From positions 62,001 to 126,000 of the forward strand of contig JAIETK010000008.1 in NCBI GenBank assembly GCA_019745325.1: a stretch of DNA of 64,000 bases, read 5' to 3'. Source of the stretch: Nitrosomonas sp. Lineage in GTDB: Bacteria > Pseudomonadota > Gammaproteobacteria > Burkholderiales > Nitrosomonadaceae. The notes beneath the pieces are model-generated. The model made no database searches. It had not been told where the DNA came from and was given only the letters and a program-made list of their open reading frames with translations. Both the position numbers and the translations under genes were made by a program. Positions 19,403-29,794 of this stretch are shown here, in pieces; the stretch's first letter is position 1; each line of letters opens with the position of its first letter.

Positions 19403-22400
19403 ATGATCCGATCTATGACTAGAGAATCCCGCACTGCCTTATTGGAAAGCCTATTTCCCCAGCGCATCCTGATTCTGGATGGCGCGATGGGTACGATGAT
19501 TCAGACATTCAAATTATCCGAAGCGGATTTTCGCGGACAGCGCTTCGCCGATTTTCCGCACGATTTGAAAGGCAATAACGATTTACTGACGTTGACGCAG
19601 CCGGACATTATCCGCTCGATTCATAACGGCTATCTGGAAGCGGGCGCGGATATTCTCGAAACCAATACGTTCAATTCCAATGCCGCGTCGATGGCGGATT
19701 ACTACATGCAGGATCTGGTGTATGAATTGAACGCTGCTTCGGCCAAGCTGGCGCGTGAGGCGGCGCAGGCTTATGAGGCGAAAACGCCGGATAAACCGCG
19801 CTTTGTCGCCGGCGTGATCGGCCCGACCACCAAAACCGCGTCGATTTCACCGGATGTCAACGATCCGGGGTTTCGTAATATCACGTTCGATCAATTGGTG
19901 ACTGACTATACCGAATCGATCCGCGGATTGGTCGACGGCGGCGTCGATATTCTGCTGGTGGAAACCATTTTCGATTCGCTGAATTCCAAGGCGGCGCTGT
20001 TCGCGATCGATCAATTTTTCGAGGATCACGGCATCCGCTTGCCGATCATGATTTCGGTGACGATTACCGATGCCTCCGGACGTACTTTGTCGGGGCAAAC
20101 GCCGGAAGCATTCTGGAATTCGATCAGTCATACCCGGCCGTTGTCGGTTGGCATCAATTGCGCGTTGGGCGCCGAATTGATGCGGCCGTATATCGAAGAG
20201 CTGTCGGGAGTTGCGGATGTGTATATCAGCGTGCATCCGAATGCCGGGTTGCCGAATCCGCTGTCCGAAACCGGTTACGATGAAACGCCGGAATATACCG
20301 CCAACCAGATTAAAGGGTTTGCCGAATCGGGGTTTGTCAACATCGTCGGCGGCTGCTGCGGCACCACGCCGGCGCATATCAAAGCCATCGCCGGCGCGGT
20401 GAGTGCTATCGCGCCGCGCAAGATTCCCGAAATACCGAAAAAATTACGCTTGTCCGGACTGGAACCGCTGAACATCGGCGACGATTCGTTGTTCGTCAAT
20501 GTCGGCGAGCGTACCAACGTGACCGGTTCGCGCGCGTTCGCCCGTTTGATTCTGAACGATAATTACGCGGAAGCGCTGAGTGTGGCGCGCAGCCAGGTGG
20601 AAAACGGCGCGCAGATTATCGACATCAACATGGACGAAGCGATGCTGGATTCGCAAAAAGCCATGGTGACTTTCCTGAATCTGATCGCCGCCGAACCGGA
20701 CATTTGCCGCGTGCCGATCATGCTCGATTCCAGCAAATGGTCAGTGATCGAAGCCGGATTAAAATGTATTCAGGGCAAGCCGGTCATCAATTCGATCAGC
20801 ATGAAGGAAGGCGAGGAAGAATTCATTCATCACGCCAAACTGGCGCGCCGATACGGCGCCGCGGTGATCGTCATGGCATTCGACGAACAAGGCCAGGCCG
20901 ATACGTTACAACGCAAGGTCGAGATTTGCACGCGCAGCTACCGGATCCTGGTCGATAAAGTCGGTTTCCCGCCGGAAGACATTATTTTCGATCCGAACAT
21001 CTTTGCGATCGCCACCGGTATCGAGGAACATAACAACTACGGTGTCGATTTCATCGAAGCGACCCGTGCCATCAAGCAAACCTTGCCGTACGCCAAAGTG
21101 AGCGGCGGGGTATCCAACGTGTCGTTTTCTTTCCGGGGTAACGAACCGATCCGCGAAGCGATTCATACGGCGTTTTTGTACCACGCGATCAAGGCAGGGA
21201 TGACGATGGGGATCGTGAACGCCGGGCAGTTGGGCGTTTATTCCGATATTCCGCCGGAATTACTGGAAAGGGTCGAGGACGTGCTGCTGAACCGCCGGCC
21301 GGATGCCACCGAACGGCTGGTTGAATTTGCCGAGCAGTTCAAAGGACAGAAGAAAGAGCAGGTCGAAGATTTGGCGTGGCGCGAAGAACCGCTGCAGCAG
21401 CGGTTGACGCATGCGCTGGTCAGGGGCATTTCGACCTATATCGAAGTGGATACCGAGGAAGCGCGTGTTGAGATCGAACGCAAAGGCGGGCGGCCGATCC
21501 AGGTTATCGAAGGGCCGCTGATGGACGGTATGAGCGTGGTCGGCGATTTGTTCGGCGCGGGTAAAATGTTTTTGCCGCAAGTGGTTAAATCCGCCCGCGT
21601 GATGAAGCAAGCAGTGGCGCATCTGCTGCCGTACATCGAGGCGGAGAAGAAATTGCTCGGCGATGACAAACCGAAAGGCAAGATTGTCGTCGCCACCGTC
21701 AAGGGCGACGTGCACGATATCGGCAAGAACATCGTCGCCGTGGTGCTGCAATGCAACAATTACGAAGTAATCAACATGGGTGTGATGGTGCCGAGCGCGC
21801 AAATTCTGGAAACGGCGCGGCGCGAGAACGCCGATATCATCGGCTTATCCGGCTTGATCACGCCGTCGCTGGAAGAAATGGCGCATGTCGCCAAGGAAAT
21901 GCAGCGCGAGGGTTTCACCATTCCATTGCTGATCGGCGGCGCGACTACGTCACGCGTGCATACCGCTGTCAAAATCGCGCCGCATTACGAAGGGCCGACG
22001 GTATGGGTGCCGGATGCGAGCCGCGCGGTCGGCGTCTGCAGCAATTTGCTGTCCGAAGACCTGCGTGCAAATTATGTGCGTGAAATCAAGGAAGAATACG
22101 AGAAAGTCCGCACGCAGCATAAAAACAAGAAGGGACCGTCGAAGTTGTTGACGCTGGCGGAGGCGCGCGCCAATGCGTTCAAGACCGATTGGGCGAATTA
22201 TCAACCGCATCAGCCGGAACTGATCGGCGTGCGCACGTTGAACAATTATCCGCTGGAAAAAATCGTGCCGTTCATCGACTGGACACCGTTCTTCCAGGCT
22301 TGGGAGCTGGCCGGACGTTATCCCGATATTCTGACCGATGAAGTAGTCGGCGAAACCGCCAGCCAATTGTTCCGAGACGCGCAGGCCATGCTGAAGAAAA

Positions 22401-23125
22401 TCGTCGAGCAAAAGTGGCTCGGTGCCAATGCGGTGATCGGTTTGTTTCCGGCGAATGCGGTCGGCGACGATATCGAAATCTATACCGACGCTTCGCGCAG
22501 CAAAATCGCCATGACTTATCACTGCCTGCGGCAGCAGGATCAGAAACCTTCCGGCAAGCCCAACCGTTGTCTGGCGGATTACATTGCGCCGAAAGCAACC
22601 GGCATCCCGGATACAATCGGTTTGTTCGCGGTCGGCGCCGGATTCGGTATCGATGATCGCATCAAGGCATTCGAAGCGATCAACGACGACTACAGCGCAA
22701 TTGTGTTGAAAGCGTTGGCCGACCGGCTGGCGGAAGCGTTCGCGGAACATATGCACATGCGCGTGCGCCGTGAATTCTGGGGGTACGTCAAGGATGAAAA
22801 ACTGACCAATGAACAATTGATCAACGAGGAATATCTCGGTATCCGTCCGGCGCCGGGTTATCCCGCCTGTCCGGATCACACCGAAAAGGGACCGTTGTTC
22901 GCCACCCTGAACGCCACTGAGAATACCGGCATCATCATTACCGAATCATTTGCGATGGTACCAACCGCCGCGGTCTCCGGTTTTTACTTCTCGCACCCGG
23001 AATCGTCGTTTTTTGCGGTCGGCAAGATCGGCAAGGATCAGGTCGAAGACTATGCGCAACGCAAAGGCTGGACAGTCGAAGAAGCCGAGCGCTGGCTGGC
23101 GCCGGTGCTGGCGTATGAACGGTGA
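19403..23125 (+). CDS. metH: Cobalamin-dependent methionine synthase MetH
   Basis: Full-length four-module enzyme, 1240 residues. Homocysteine domain (about 1-330): zinc ligands Cys253 in GINCALG and Cys318-Cys319 in GGCCGTTP. Pterin/methyl-tetrahydrofolate domain (about 360-620): [18 protein letters not shown]. Cobalamin cap and Rossmann module (about 660-900): [13 protein letters not shown] with His771 as lower axial ligand. C-terminal AdoMet reactivation domain (about 930-1240): [15 protein letters not shown]. It remethylates homocysteine with methyl-cobalamin in the cytosol. It is monocistronic. High G+C codon use matches the surrounding core genes. Confidence 0.97.
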   Translation: MIRSMTRESRTALLESLFPQRILILDGAMGTMIQTFKLSEADFRGQRFADFPHDLKGNNDLLTLTQPDIIRSIHNGYLEAGADILETNTFNSNAASMADYYMQDLVYELNAASAKLAREAAQAYEAKTPDKPRFVAGVIGPTTKTASISPDVNDPGFRNITFDQLVTDYTESIRGLVDGGVDILLVETIFDSLNSKAALFAIDQFFEDHGIRLPIMISVTITDASGRTLSGQTPEAFWNSISHTRPLSVGINCALGAELMRPYIEELSGVADVYISVHPNAGLPNPLSETGYDETPEYTANQIKGFAESGFVNIVGGCCGTTPAHIKAIAGAVSAIAPRKIPEIPKKLRLSGLEPLNIGDDSLFVNVGERTNVTGSRAFARLILNDNYAEALSVARSQVENGAQIIDINMDEAMLDSQKAMVTFLNLIAAEPDICRVPIMLDSSKWSVIEAGLKCIQGKPVINSISMKEGEEEFIHHAKLARRYGAAVIVMAFDEQGQADTLQRKVEICTRSYRILVDKVGFPPEDIIFDPNIFAIATGIEEHNNYGVDFIEATRAIKQTLPYAKVSGGVSNVSFSFRGNEPIREAIHTAFLYHAIKAGMTMGIVNAGQLGVYSDIPPELLERVEDVLLNRRPDATERLVEFAEQFKGQKKEQVEDLAWREEPLQQRLTHALVRGISTYIEVDTEEARVEIERKGGRPIQVIEGPLMDGMSVVGDLFGAGKMFLPQVVKSARVMKQAVAHLLPYIEAEKKLLGDDKPKGKIVVATVKGDVHDIGKNIVAVVLQCNNYEVINMGVMVPSAQILETARRENADIIGLSGLITPSLEEMAHVAKEMQREGFTIPLLIGGATTSRVHTAVKIAPHYEGPTVWVPDASRAVGVCSNLLSEDLRANYVREIKEEYEKVRTQHKNKKGPSKLLTLAEARANAFKTDWANYQPHQPELIGVRTLNNYPLEKIVPFIDWTPFFQAWELAGRYPDILTDEVVGETASQLFRDAQAMLKKIVEQKWLGANAVIGLFPANAVGDDIEIYTDASRSKIAMTYHCLRQQDQKPSGKPNRCLADYIAPKATGIPDTIGLFAVGAGFGIDDRIKAFEAINDDYSAIVLKALADRLAEAFAEHMHMRVRREFWGYVKDEKLTNEQLINEEYLGIRPAPGYPACPDHTEKGPLFATLNATENTGIIITESFAMVPTAAVSGFYFSHPESSFFAVGKIGKDQVEDYAQRKGWTVEEAERWLAPVLAYER

Positions 23126-23582
23126 CTGCGCGTAATTATTGGGCGCGGCCGGGAAATTATTTGGCAGGTTGTGTGCGTTGATGGTTGCGCCCGGAAAGAC
23201 AACCGCCGGGCAAAATTGCCTTCCTTTGCTTTGTTATGGCAACGCAGATGAATTGTCTGCGCAAGCGATTTGCTGCGTTGGACGGTGCTCAGAAACTTGC
23301 CTATCTATGAATATGTCTTAGTTCTTGTGCTCCGTCCGCTTCCCATCTCATCCAGCTCGGCGAATTAATCAGCATTTCCTCATCGTTTTCTTCTCAATAT
23401 TTTCATAAATCGGCAAAATACTTATTCAATTTCTTAACTGAAAAGATTAATATCGAGGCTGGTGAAATTGTCAAGAGTTAAATATTCACCGTAGAAACGC
23501 AAGGTAATTTATTGATAATAATAAGTTTGTGCTAATGGAGGCATGCCTTGTCAAAATAAAAATTTTATTAAAGGGATTAATT
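23126..23582. other. Intergenic region downstream of metH
   Basis: 457 bases without a credible gene. The first 110 bases hold a weak GCCCGG/CCGGGC hairpin (23189-23211). MITE copy C occupies 23236-23380. The remaining 200 bases are A+T-rich and should carry the promoter of the following PEP-CTERM gene. I found no TGGCA-TTGC sigma-54 site there. Confidence 0.4.
23236..23380. repeat. MITE-like element, copy C (about 145 bp)
   Basis: The right end, AATTAATCAGCATTTCCT, is intact. The left end is degenerate but alignable (AGATGAATTG for CTGATTAATTG). The interior matches copy B on the opposite strand: GCAAGCGATTTGCTGCGTTG, then GGTGCTCAGAAACTTGCCTA, then the CTCCGTCCGC..CATCTCATC stretch. An older, decaying copy. 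Confidence 0.65.
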
Positions 23583-24377
23583 ATGATGAAAAAAAATATA
23601 CGCAATCTGGCAATCGCCGGATTGTTTTCACTAACACCACTTGCCGTTCATGCGGCACCGGTTGATTTATCCAGCTGGACGGAACTGACACTGAATTACC
23701 CAGGCGGTCAAGGTCCTGGCAACTGGGTGCTGGAACCCGGTAATACCGCTGTCGAACAGGTAATCAATGCCGATCCGTCGTTCTTTTTGAACAACCAAAA
23801 CCTGAGCAGCTATACCGTCGACGGTACCTGGAAAGTCAAAACATCCGGCGACGACGATTACATGGGTTTTGTCTTCGGTTATCAAAATTCCAGTAACTTT
23901 TATCTGTTCGACTGGAAACAAGCGTCGCAAGGCTATGTAGGCCGTACCGCAACGGAAGGGATGACCCTCAAGAAATTTGAAGGTGCGACCGGCGATGGTT
24001 TGGTGGATTTATCATTGGAAGAATTTTGGGAAAATCAGGTTGATTTCGGCGACATGAGCGTGCTCGCTACCAATCATTCCAGCACCAAAGGCTGGGCTGA
24101 TAATATCGAATACACCTTCCATCTGGAATACAACCTGACGCCCGGCGACATTCATATTGTGATCAGTCAAGGCGCTACCGAGCTATGGAACGTGACCGTT
24201 AACGACACCACGTTTGCCTCGGGACAATTCGGCTTTTATAACAATTCGCAATCCAATGTGCGTTACGCTGGATTTGAAGTCACACCGGTTCCGGAACCTG
24301 AAACATACGCGATGTTGCTGGCCGGTTTAGGACTTGTGGGATTTATGGCGCGCCGCAGAAAAGCGGTTGTCGCTTAA
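23583..24377 (+). CDS. PEP-CTERM protein with thrombospondin C-terminal-like domain
   Basis: About 264 residues. The signal peptide (NIRNLAIAGLFSLTPLAVHA) is followed by a jelly-roll-like body. Its centre, about residues 75-130 (SGDDDYMGFVFGYQNSSNFYLFDWKQASQGYVGR), closely recalls the thrombospondin C-terminal domain (DDDxxGFVFGYQ.SS.FY...WKQ). The tail VPVPEPETYAMLLAGLGLVGFMARRRK is a PEP-CTERM signal. I infer a surface- or matrix-associated lectin-like, possibly calcium-binding protein. ATG 23583 has AAGGGA six bases ahead; the 18-codon extension upstream has no ribosome site. Confidence 0.87.
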   Translation: MMKKNIRNLAIAGLFSLTPLAVHAAPVDLSSWTELTLNYPGGQGPGNWVLEPGNTAVEQVINADPSFFLNNQNLSSYTVDGTWKVKTSGDDDYMGFVFGYQNSSNFYLFDWKQASQGYVGRTATEGMTLKKFEGATGDGLVDLSLEEFWENQVDFGDMSVLATNHSSTKGWADNIEYTFHLEYNLTPGDIHIVISQGATELWNVTVNDTTFASGQFGFYNNSQSNVRYAGFEVTPVPEPETYAMLLAGLGLVGFMARRRKAVVA

Positions 24378-24398
24378 TATTTCCGGTTCTTTTTCTAA

Positions 24399-24426
24399 GA
24401 AACAGGAGCTTAGGCTCCTGTTTTTG
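24399..24426 (+). terminator. Intrinsic terminator of the PEP-CTERM gene
   Basis: Stem AACAGGAGC / GCTCCTGTT with loop TTAG, followed by a T-run; 22 bases after the stop codon. Confidence 0.85.
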
Positions 24427-24472
24427 TATCCGCATAATCGAATCGGGTTTAAGTTTGATCGTCTTTGCCAAT

Positions 24473-25945
24473 TTACAGTAATGACCGATAGATTTTCAGA
24501 TAAGCCATTGCACTCGCTTGCCAGCTGAAATCCTTCGCCATGCCGTTTTTCTGTAACCGCTGCCAGGTTTTTTTGTCGTGATAGGTGGCGGCAGCGCGTT
24601 GAATGGCGTGAAGCAAGCTATCCGCGGACATGGTGTCGAACAAGAAGCCGCTGGCGCTGCCGCTGGCGAGTGTTTCCGGGGTGCAATCGACCACGGTATC
24701 GGCCAGGCCGCCGGTGGCATGCACGACCGGTGGAGTGCCGTAACGCTGGCTGTACATTTGATTCAGCCCGCATGGCTCAAAACGCGACGGCATCAAAAAG
24801 CAATCGGCGCCTGCTTCGATCAGATGCGATAAAGATTCCTCATAGCCGATGCGCACGGCGATGCGATCCGGATGACTGTGCGCGAGCATCACCAGCAGAT
24901 GCTCCAGTTGCGCTTGGTCGCTGCCGAGCACGACCAGTTGCGCAGGTATTTTTATCAGTTGCGGCGCTATTTGAATCAGCAAATCGCTGCCTTTCTGGAA
25001 ACTCAAACGGCTTACCATGCCGAACAGCGGAATATCCGCATCGGCCGTTAATCCCATGCGCTGCTGCAAAGCGCTTTTGTTAGCGGCTTTGTCGGACAGT
25101 TTTTTGCTGCTGTAGTTTTGCGCCAGGTGCGGATCGGTGGCGGGATCCCATTCCCGGGTATCGATACCGTTGATGATACCGCTCAGTTGATTGCTGCGCG
25201 TGGCGAGCAGGCCTTGCAGACCAAACCCCAGCGGTTCCGTCTGTATCTCTTGGGCGTAATTGGGGCTGACGGTGGTGAGGCGGTCCGCGTAATAAAGCCC
25301 GGCTTTGAGAAACGACAGATTGCCGTAATATTCGGCACCGTGAATGTCGAAACTCTCGGGCGGCAATCCCAATTGCACCACGGTTCCGGGTGGAAAACAG
25401 CCTTGAAACGCGAGGTTATGAATGGTGATGACAGTGGCCGCTTTTTTACCGTTGTGAAAATGCAGGTAAGCGGGGGTGAGTCCGCTTTGCCAATCGTTGC
25501 AATGCGCGATGTGCGGGCGCCAGGCAATCGGGCTGCTATCGCTGCTCAAGATCGCGCCGATTTTCGACAGCAAGCCGAAGCGCAACGCATTATCCGGCCA
25601 ATCGCGGCCGTATTCGTCCATGTAAGGCCCGCCGTCGCGGCAGTAGAGGCCGGGGCAATCAATCACAAATACCGGAATATGTTCCGCTTTGTTCAGCGAC
25701 AATCGCGCGGATAGCAATGTAGCCGGAGGAAAGTGCGGTAAAGTTGAAAATTCAGCGATCTTGGATTTGTATTTGACGCCGGCGAGCACTTGCGGATAAC
25801 CCGGCAACAGCAGCCTGACATCGGTTTGCAGCAGCCGCAATGCGGCCGGCAGTGCGGCGCTGACGTCGCCCAGCCCGCCGGTTTTGCACAGCGGAAACAC
25901 TTCCGGGGTGATGAACAGCACGCGAAGAGATTGTGGCGACGGCAT
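24473..25945 (-). CDS. glgA: Glycogen synthase GlgA (ADP-glucose)
   Basis: GT5 glucosyltransferase elongating alpha-1,4-glucan from ADP-glucose; 490 residues. The N-terminal KTGGLGDV motif (VFPLCKTGGLGDVSAALPAALR) binds the ADP-glucose; further motifs are TIHNLAFQG, NGIDTREWDPATD, MVSRLSFQKGSDLL and the acceptor/nucleotide site RFEPCGLNQMYSQRYGTPPVVHATGGLADTV. First of a run of minus-strand glycogen genes (read from the right: glgC, two GH57 genes, pgi, glgA). Confidence 0.96.
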   Translation of the reverse strand: MPSPQSLRVLFITPEVFPLCKTGGLGDVSAALPAALRLLQTDVRLLLPGYPQVLAGVKYKSKIAEFSTLPHFPPATLLSARLSLNKAEHIPVFVIDCPGLYCRDGGPYMDEYGRDWPDNALRFGLLSKIGAILSSDSSPIAWRPHIAHCNDWQSGLTPAYLHFHNGKKAATVITIHNLAFQGCFPPGTVVQLGLPPESFDIHGAEYYGNLSFLKAGLYYADRLTTVSPNYAQEIQTEPLGFGLQGLLATRSNQLSGIINGIDTREWDPATDPHLAQNYSSKKLSDKAANKSALQQRMGLTADADIPLFGMVSRLSFQKGSDLLIQIAPQLIKIPAQLVVLGSDQAQLEHLLVMLAHSHPDRIAVRIGYEESLSHLIEAGADCFLMPSRFEPCGLNQMYSQRYGTPPVVHATGGLADTVVDCTPETLASGSASGFLFDTMSADSLLHAIQRAAATYHDKKTWQRLQKNGMAKDFSWQASAMAYLKIYRSLL

Positions 25946-25953
25946 GAAAACTG

Positions 25954-27588
25954 TTACCGGTGCGCTTTGAAATACTGGATCAAGCCGTTGGTGGATGCAT
26001 CATGGGACGTAATCGTCTCTGCCTGGTCGAGTTCGGACAGGATTTTTCCGGCGAGTTGCTTACCCAGTTCCACCCCCCATTGATCGAATGGATTGATATT
26101 CCAAATCACGCTTTGCACGAACACTTTATGTTCGTACAACGCGATCAGCGCGCCGAGTGTCTCAGGATCGAGTTTCTTGAAAAGAATCGATGTAGTCGGG
26201 TGGTTACCGGGGAAAATCTTGTGCGGCAGCAATTGTTCGAGGGCTGGGCCGCTCAATCCTTGTTTTTGCAATTCGGCGCGGACCTCCTCCTCGGTTTTAC
26301 CGGTCATGAGCGCTTCGGTTTGCGCGAAAAAATTAGCCAGCAGCATGCGGTGGTGATCGCCCACCGGGTATTGGCTCTGGCACGGCGCCAGAAAATCGGC
26401 GGAGACGGTTTGCGTGCCTTGATGCAGTAATTGATAAAAGGCGTGCTGGCCGTTGGTTCCCGGCTCGCCCCAGACCACTGCGCCGGTCGCATAGTCGGCG
26501 GTCTCACCGTCACGGGTGATACGTTTGCCGTTGCTTTCCATTTCCAGTTGCTGCAAATACGCGGGGAAACGGTGCAACGATTGATCGTACGGCAATACCG
26601 CATGGCTGGCGGTGCCATAAAAATTAATTTGCCAGATACCCAGCAGCCCCAGCATCACCGGCAGGTTTTGTCGCAGCGGCGCGGTGGCGAAGTGCCGGTC
26701 CATGCCGCGCGCGCCGGCGAGCAGCGCATAGAAATGATCCATGCCGGTAGTCAACGCGATCGGCAGGCCGATTGCCGACCATAGTGAATAGCGGCCGCCG
26801 ACCCAATCCCAAAATTCGAACATGTTATCCGGATCGATACCGAATTGCGTTACCGCAGCACGGTTGGTCGAGACCGCGACGAAATGCTGCGCGATGGCTG
26901 CTTCGCTGCCGCCGTTTGCCAGAAACCATTGGCGTGCGGAGTGCGCGTTGGTCAATGTTTCCTGCGTGGTGAAGGTTTTCGACGCGATGATGATCAACGT
27001 CGTTTCCGGGTTGAGATGCCGCAACGTATCGGTTAATTGCGCGCCGTCGATATTGGAAATGAAGTGCGGCTTGATGCCGTTCACCCAATAAGGCTTCAGT
27101 GCCTCGGTGACCATCACCGGGCCGAGATCGGAGCCGCCGATGCCGATATTGACGACATCGGTAAAGATCTTGCCGCTATAACCCCGGCGTGCGCCGCTCT
27201 GGATGGCGATGGAAAAGCGTTCGATTTGCTTGAGCACGCGCTTGACATCCGGCAGCACATCCACGCCTTCGGCATAAACCGGCTGGTCGCTGCGCAACGC
27301 GATATGCAAGGCAGCGCGTTGTTCGGTGGCATTGATTTTGTCGCCGGAAAACATGCGGGCGATCCAGCTTTGCAATTGTTGCTGCTGCGCCAAGGCAAGC
27401 AGCAAAGCAACGGTTTCCGCCGTAACCGGCTGCTTCGAAAAATCCATCAGAATGTCTTTGAAGCACAAGGAGAATTTCTCGAAACGGGATGGATCGTCAT
27501 GGAACAATTGGCGCAAATGCCGCGTCGTCATGACGGAATGGTGTGTTTTGAGTGCAAGCCAAGCGGGTGAATGCGTGAGTGCGGACAT
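25954..27588 (-). CDS. pgi: Glucose-6-phosphate isomerase Pgi
   Basis: Interconverts glucose 6-phosphate and fructose 6-phosphate; 544 residues. Typical segments: [75 protein letters not shown] and [15 protein letters not shown]. It lies 8 bases upstream of glgA on the same strand, so hexose-phosphate entry into glycogen is co-organised with synthesis. Confidence 0.97.
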   Translation of the reverse strand: MSALTHSPAWLALKTHHSVMTTRHLRQLFHDDPSRFEKFSLCFKDILMDFSKQPVTAETVALLLALAQQQQLQSWIARMFSGDKINATEQRAALHIALRSDQPVYAEGVDVLPDVKRVLKQIERFSIAIQSGARRGYSGKIFTDVVNIGIGGSDLGPVMVTEALKPYWVNGIKPHFISNIDGAQLTDTLRHLNPETTLIIIASKTFTTQETLTNAHSARQWFLANGGSEAAIAQHFVAVSTNRAAVTQFGIDPDNMFEFWDWVGGRYSLWSAIGLPIALTTGMDHFYALLAGARGMDRHFATAPLRQNLPVMLGLLGIWQINFYGTASHAVLPYDQSLHRFPAYLQQLEMESNGKRITRDGETADYATGAVVWGEPGTNGQHAFYQLLHQGTQTVSADFLAPCQSQYPVGDHHRMLLANFFAQTEALMTGKTEEEVRAELQKQGLSGPALEQLLPHKIFPGNHPTTSILFKKLDPETLGALIALYEHKVFVQSVIWNINPFDQWGVELGKQLAGKILSELDQAETITSHDASTNGLIQYFKAHR

Positions 27589-27645
27589 AAAGTAGTATTG
27601 GCGTATTGGTGAGTCGTAGCGTGTTAAAAATAGGACCGAGGAATT

Positions 27646-29661
27646 TTAATGGTTCGCGCGCGGCTTGATCTCCAAAGTAACGATCAATTCCGGCGCTGCG
27701 ACCGGCCATTCAAGCAGTAACGTGACCGCTTGCATGATTTTTTCAAAACCGCTTTCCGATTGCGATACCGAGAAATGCGGGCGCGCGCGCAAAGTGACCG
27801 GATGCGACGCCGTCAGCGTGACGCTGCCGCCCAGGGTATCGTCGTCGAGCGTCAATTCGGTCACTGCGGAGAGTTCCAGTAATTGGCCAAAGCCGCCGGG
27901 AATTTTGCCTTGAAAGATATAGCGGCCGCCCATGCCGTCGCAGCTCGGCATCGCCAGGTTGATTTCGGTGCTGAATGCGTGCGCAAACTTGGCGGTGAAC
28001 CGGTAAGTTACCTGCAACCGGTTATCGTCGAGCAGGATCAACTTATGAACCGGATACGCGGTATTTTCCGATTGAAAGTGAATATTTTCCAGTGCCGACG
28101 CCATTGAACGATAGGCGATAAACATACCGTCCAGGCGATCGATAAACAAGCTGCGCGGATGGTCATCGGCATTGACATCCGCGGCGGTGATCTCATGCTT
28201 GTAACTGATCCGGTCATGCGCTGAAGCAATACCATTGCCGTTGAGGCTGGATGTTTTGCGATTGGCCGCTTGAATTTTCCGGTAATAGTGTTCATCCTGG
28301 CTGCGAAGCGTATCGCCAAAATTATGATATAGCGGATAAGCATCAAATTCGCAAATACTGGCAAAACGATCGAGCTTCAGCACCGCTTGCAATACGCCGT
28401 TGCGCAAATAGGTCTCATCAATGCCGTCAAAATCGGTATCCTCGGTGAAACATGAAGGACGTGGCGCAACCGCATCAAGCAGTGCTTCGAGTTCTACTAT
28501 GGCATTGTAGACCGCGCGGCGCAAATGCGGCAGGTACAGACCGCCGAATAAACCGTGCCAGTAAGCGTCGTTAGCCTGTGCTTCGTAGAGTTTCTGCTGC
28601 ATTTCACCGGTGCGGCGTTTTTCCGGCAGTGCCGCCAATCGGGCGGAAAGCGCCAGCATGCGTTTATGCATCCAGTTCGACTCCGGGTAGCGGGAAAAGA
28701 AATTTTTCCAGATACCGCCGCGTATAAAAGCTTTCTTGGAATCATACCAGTGGCTCGTTTTGGCATGCTGAACCAATTCGGCATAAGTACCGGCAGCATC
28801 AGCGGGCAGTGTCCATTCGTTCATTTCGATATACGATACCGTCGGCAAATAGATCACACCGCGCGTTTTTTGCGCGGCGTGATATTCGCTGTAATGCTGC
28901 GGTGAAATTTTAGGTGACGCCAGCACGCCTTGAATGAAACGTTCAAGCCAGCCTTTTTCGTAGACCCATTGATAAGTTTCCGGCCAAATTCCGAATTTCT
29001 CAATATCGTCGAAATAGACCGCGGCAACGGCGGTGTCCGATGCCGGCGGATTCGCCAGCGATTCCAGATAGGCGATGGTGTCTTCAACCGGAGCGAACGG
29101 AATTTTATAGCGCAAGGTTTCTGAAATTGGAAACAGATCAAGCTTGCGGCCTTCTTCCTCGGTGGTGAAATAACCATGCAATTCATCAGCGGTTTTTCCC
29201 GCGCACAGAAAGTGGTAGTCGTCGACAATGACATATCGAATGCCGCAATCCGCCAGCGCCGGAACAACCGTCGATTCCCATACACGTTCGGTTAGCCAGG
29301 CGCCTTGCGGGCGTTGCCCCATTTTTTCCGCAAGTTTCGCGGAAAATGTTTCAACCTGCCCGATGCGGTCGCGGTTCGGTATCACTGCCAGCACCGGCTC
29401 GGTATCGCCTGCGCCGAAGAGCTCGACTTGCCGCCGCGACACCATTTCATGCAGCAATGCCATGTCGTCCGGAAAATTTTGCAGCAGATAATCCAGCAGC
29501 CACCCGGAGAAATGCACGGAAAAGCGGAATTCCGGGTAACGGTAAAGTACTTGCAGGAATGGTCTATAGCAACGCAGATGCGCGTCCTTCAGGACTTCGG
29601 GAAAATTGCCGACCGGCTGATGCGCATGCACGCCAAAGAGCAGTGAAACGGGTTGTGACAT
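27646..29661 (-). CDS. GH57 4-alpha-glucanotransferase / alpha-amylase-like enzyme with DUF1925/1926-type C-terminus
   Basis: 671 residues. The N-terminal GH57 barrel shows SLLFGVHAHQPVGNFPEVL, VELFGAGDTEPVLAVIPNRDR, GAWLTERVWESTVVPALADCGIRYVIVDDYHF and FDDIEKFGIWP, where the Glu and Asp of the GH57 pair are expected. The C-terminal half is a beta-rich region of the kind found in archaeal and bacterial GH57 4-alpha-glucanotransferases. No signal peptide: cytosolic alpha-glucan remodelling. Transferase versus hydrolase activity cannot be decided here. Confidence 0.88.
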   Translation of the reverse strand: MSQPVSLLFGVHAHQPVGNFPEVLKDAHLRCYRPFLQVLYRYPEFRFSVHFSGWLLDYLLQNFPDDMALLHEMVSRRQVELFGAGDTEPVLAVIPNRDRIGQVETFSAKLAEKMGQRPQGAWLTERVWESTVVPALADCGIRYVIVDDYHFLCAGKTADELHGYFTTEEEGRKLDLFPISETLRYKIPFAPVEDTIAYLESLANPPASDTAVAAVYFDDIEKFGIWPETYQWVYEKGWLERFIQGVLASPKISPQHYSEYHAAQKTRGVIYLPTVSYIEMNEWTLPADAAGTYAELVQHAKTSHWYDSKKAFIRGGIWKNFFSRYPESNWMHKRMLALSARLAALPEKRRTGEMQQKLYEAQANDAYWHGLFGGLYLPHLRRAVYNAIVELEALLDAVAPRPSCFTEDTDFDGIDETYLRNGVLQAVLKLDRFASICEFDAYPLYHNFGDTLRSQDEHYYRKIQAANRKTSSLNGNGIASAHDRISYKHEITAADVNADDHPRSLFIDRLDGMFIAYRSMASALENIHFQSENTAYPVHKLILLDDNRLQVTYRFTAKFAHAFSTEINLAMPSCDGMGGRYIFQGKIPGGFGQLLELSAVTELTLDDDTLGGSVTLTASHPVTLRARPHFSVSQSESGFEKIMQAVTLLLEWPVAAPELIVTLEIKPRANH

Positions 29662-29794
29662 TCAGTAACTCCGGTAATCGTTAAGAAAGTTCTGAGAAAC
29701 TGCTGCGCTCGTTACCCTTTTCAGGGCTTTCCCAAGGGTTTCTGCAACCAAAAACTCGGACACTTGCTGCAAACCGCAGCTCAAGCCGTATCGG

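Noticed and set aside
21260..22879. Large antisense open frames within metH
   Set aside because: Same cause as above: composition-driven shadow frames opposite a full-length conserved gene, without ribosome sites.
23189..23211. GCCCGG/CCGGGC hairpin as the metH terminator
   Set aside because: The stem is only 6 base pairs with a long loop and is not followed by a T-run.
23381..23582. Sigma-54 promoter in front of the PEP-CTERM gene
   Set aside because: Some PEP-CTERM genes use sigma-54, but no TGGCA-N8-TTGC-like site is present here.
26431..27570. Long open frames on the plus strand inside pgi and glgA
   Set aside because: They are antisense to well-conserved coding sequence with high G+C at third positions, which creates long shadow frames; the products look like nothing known.
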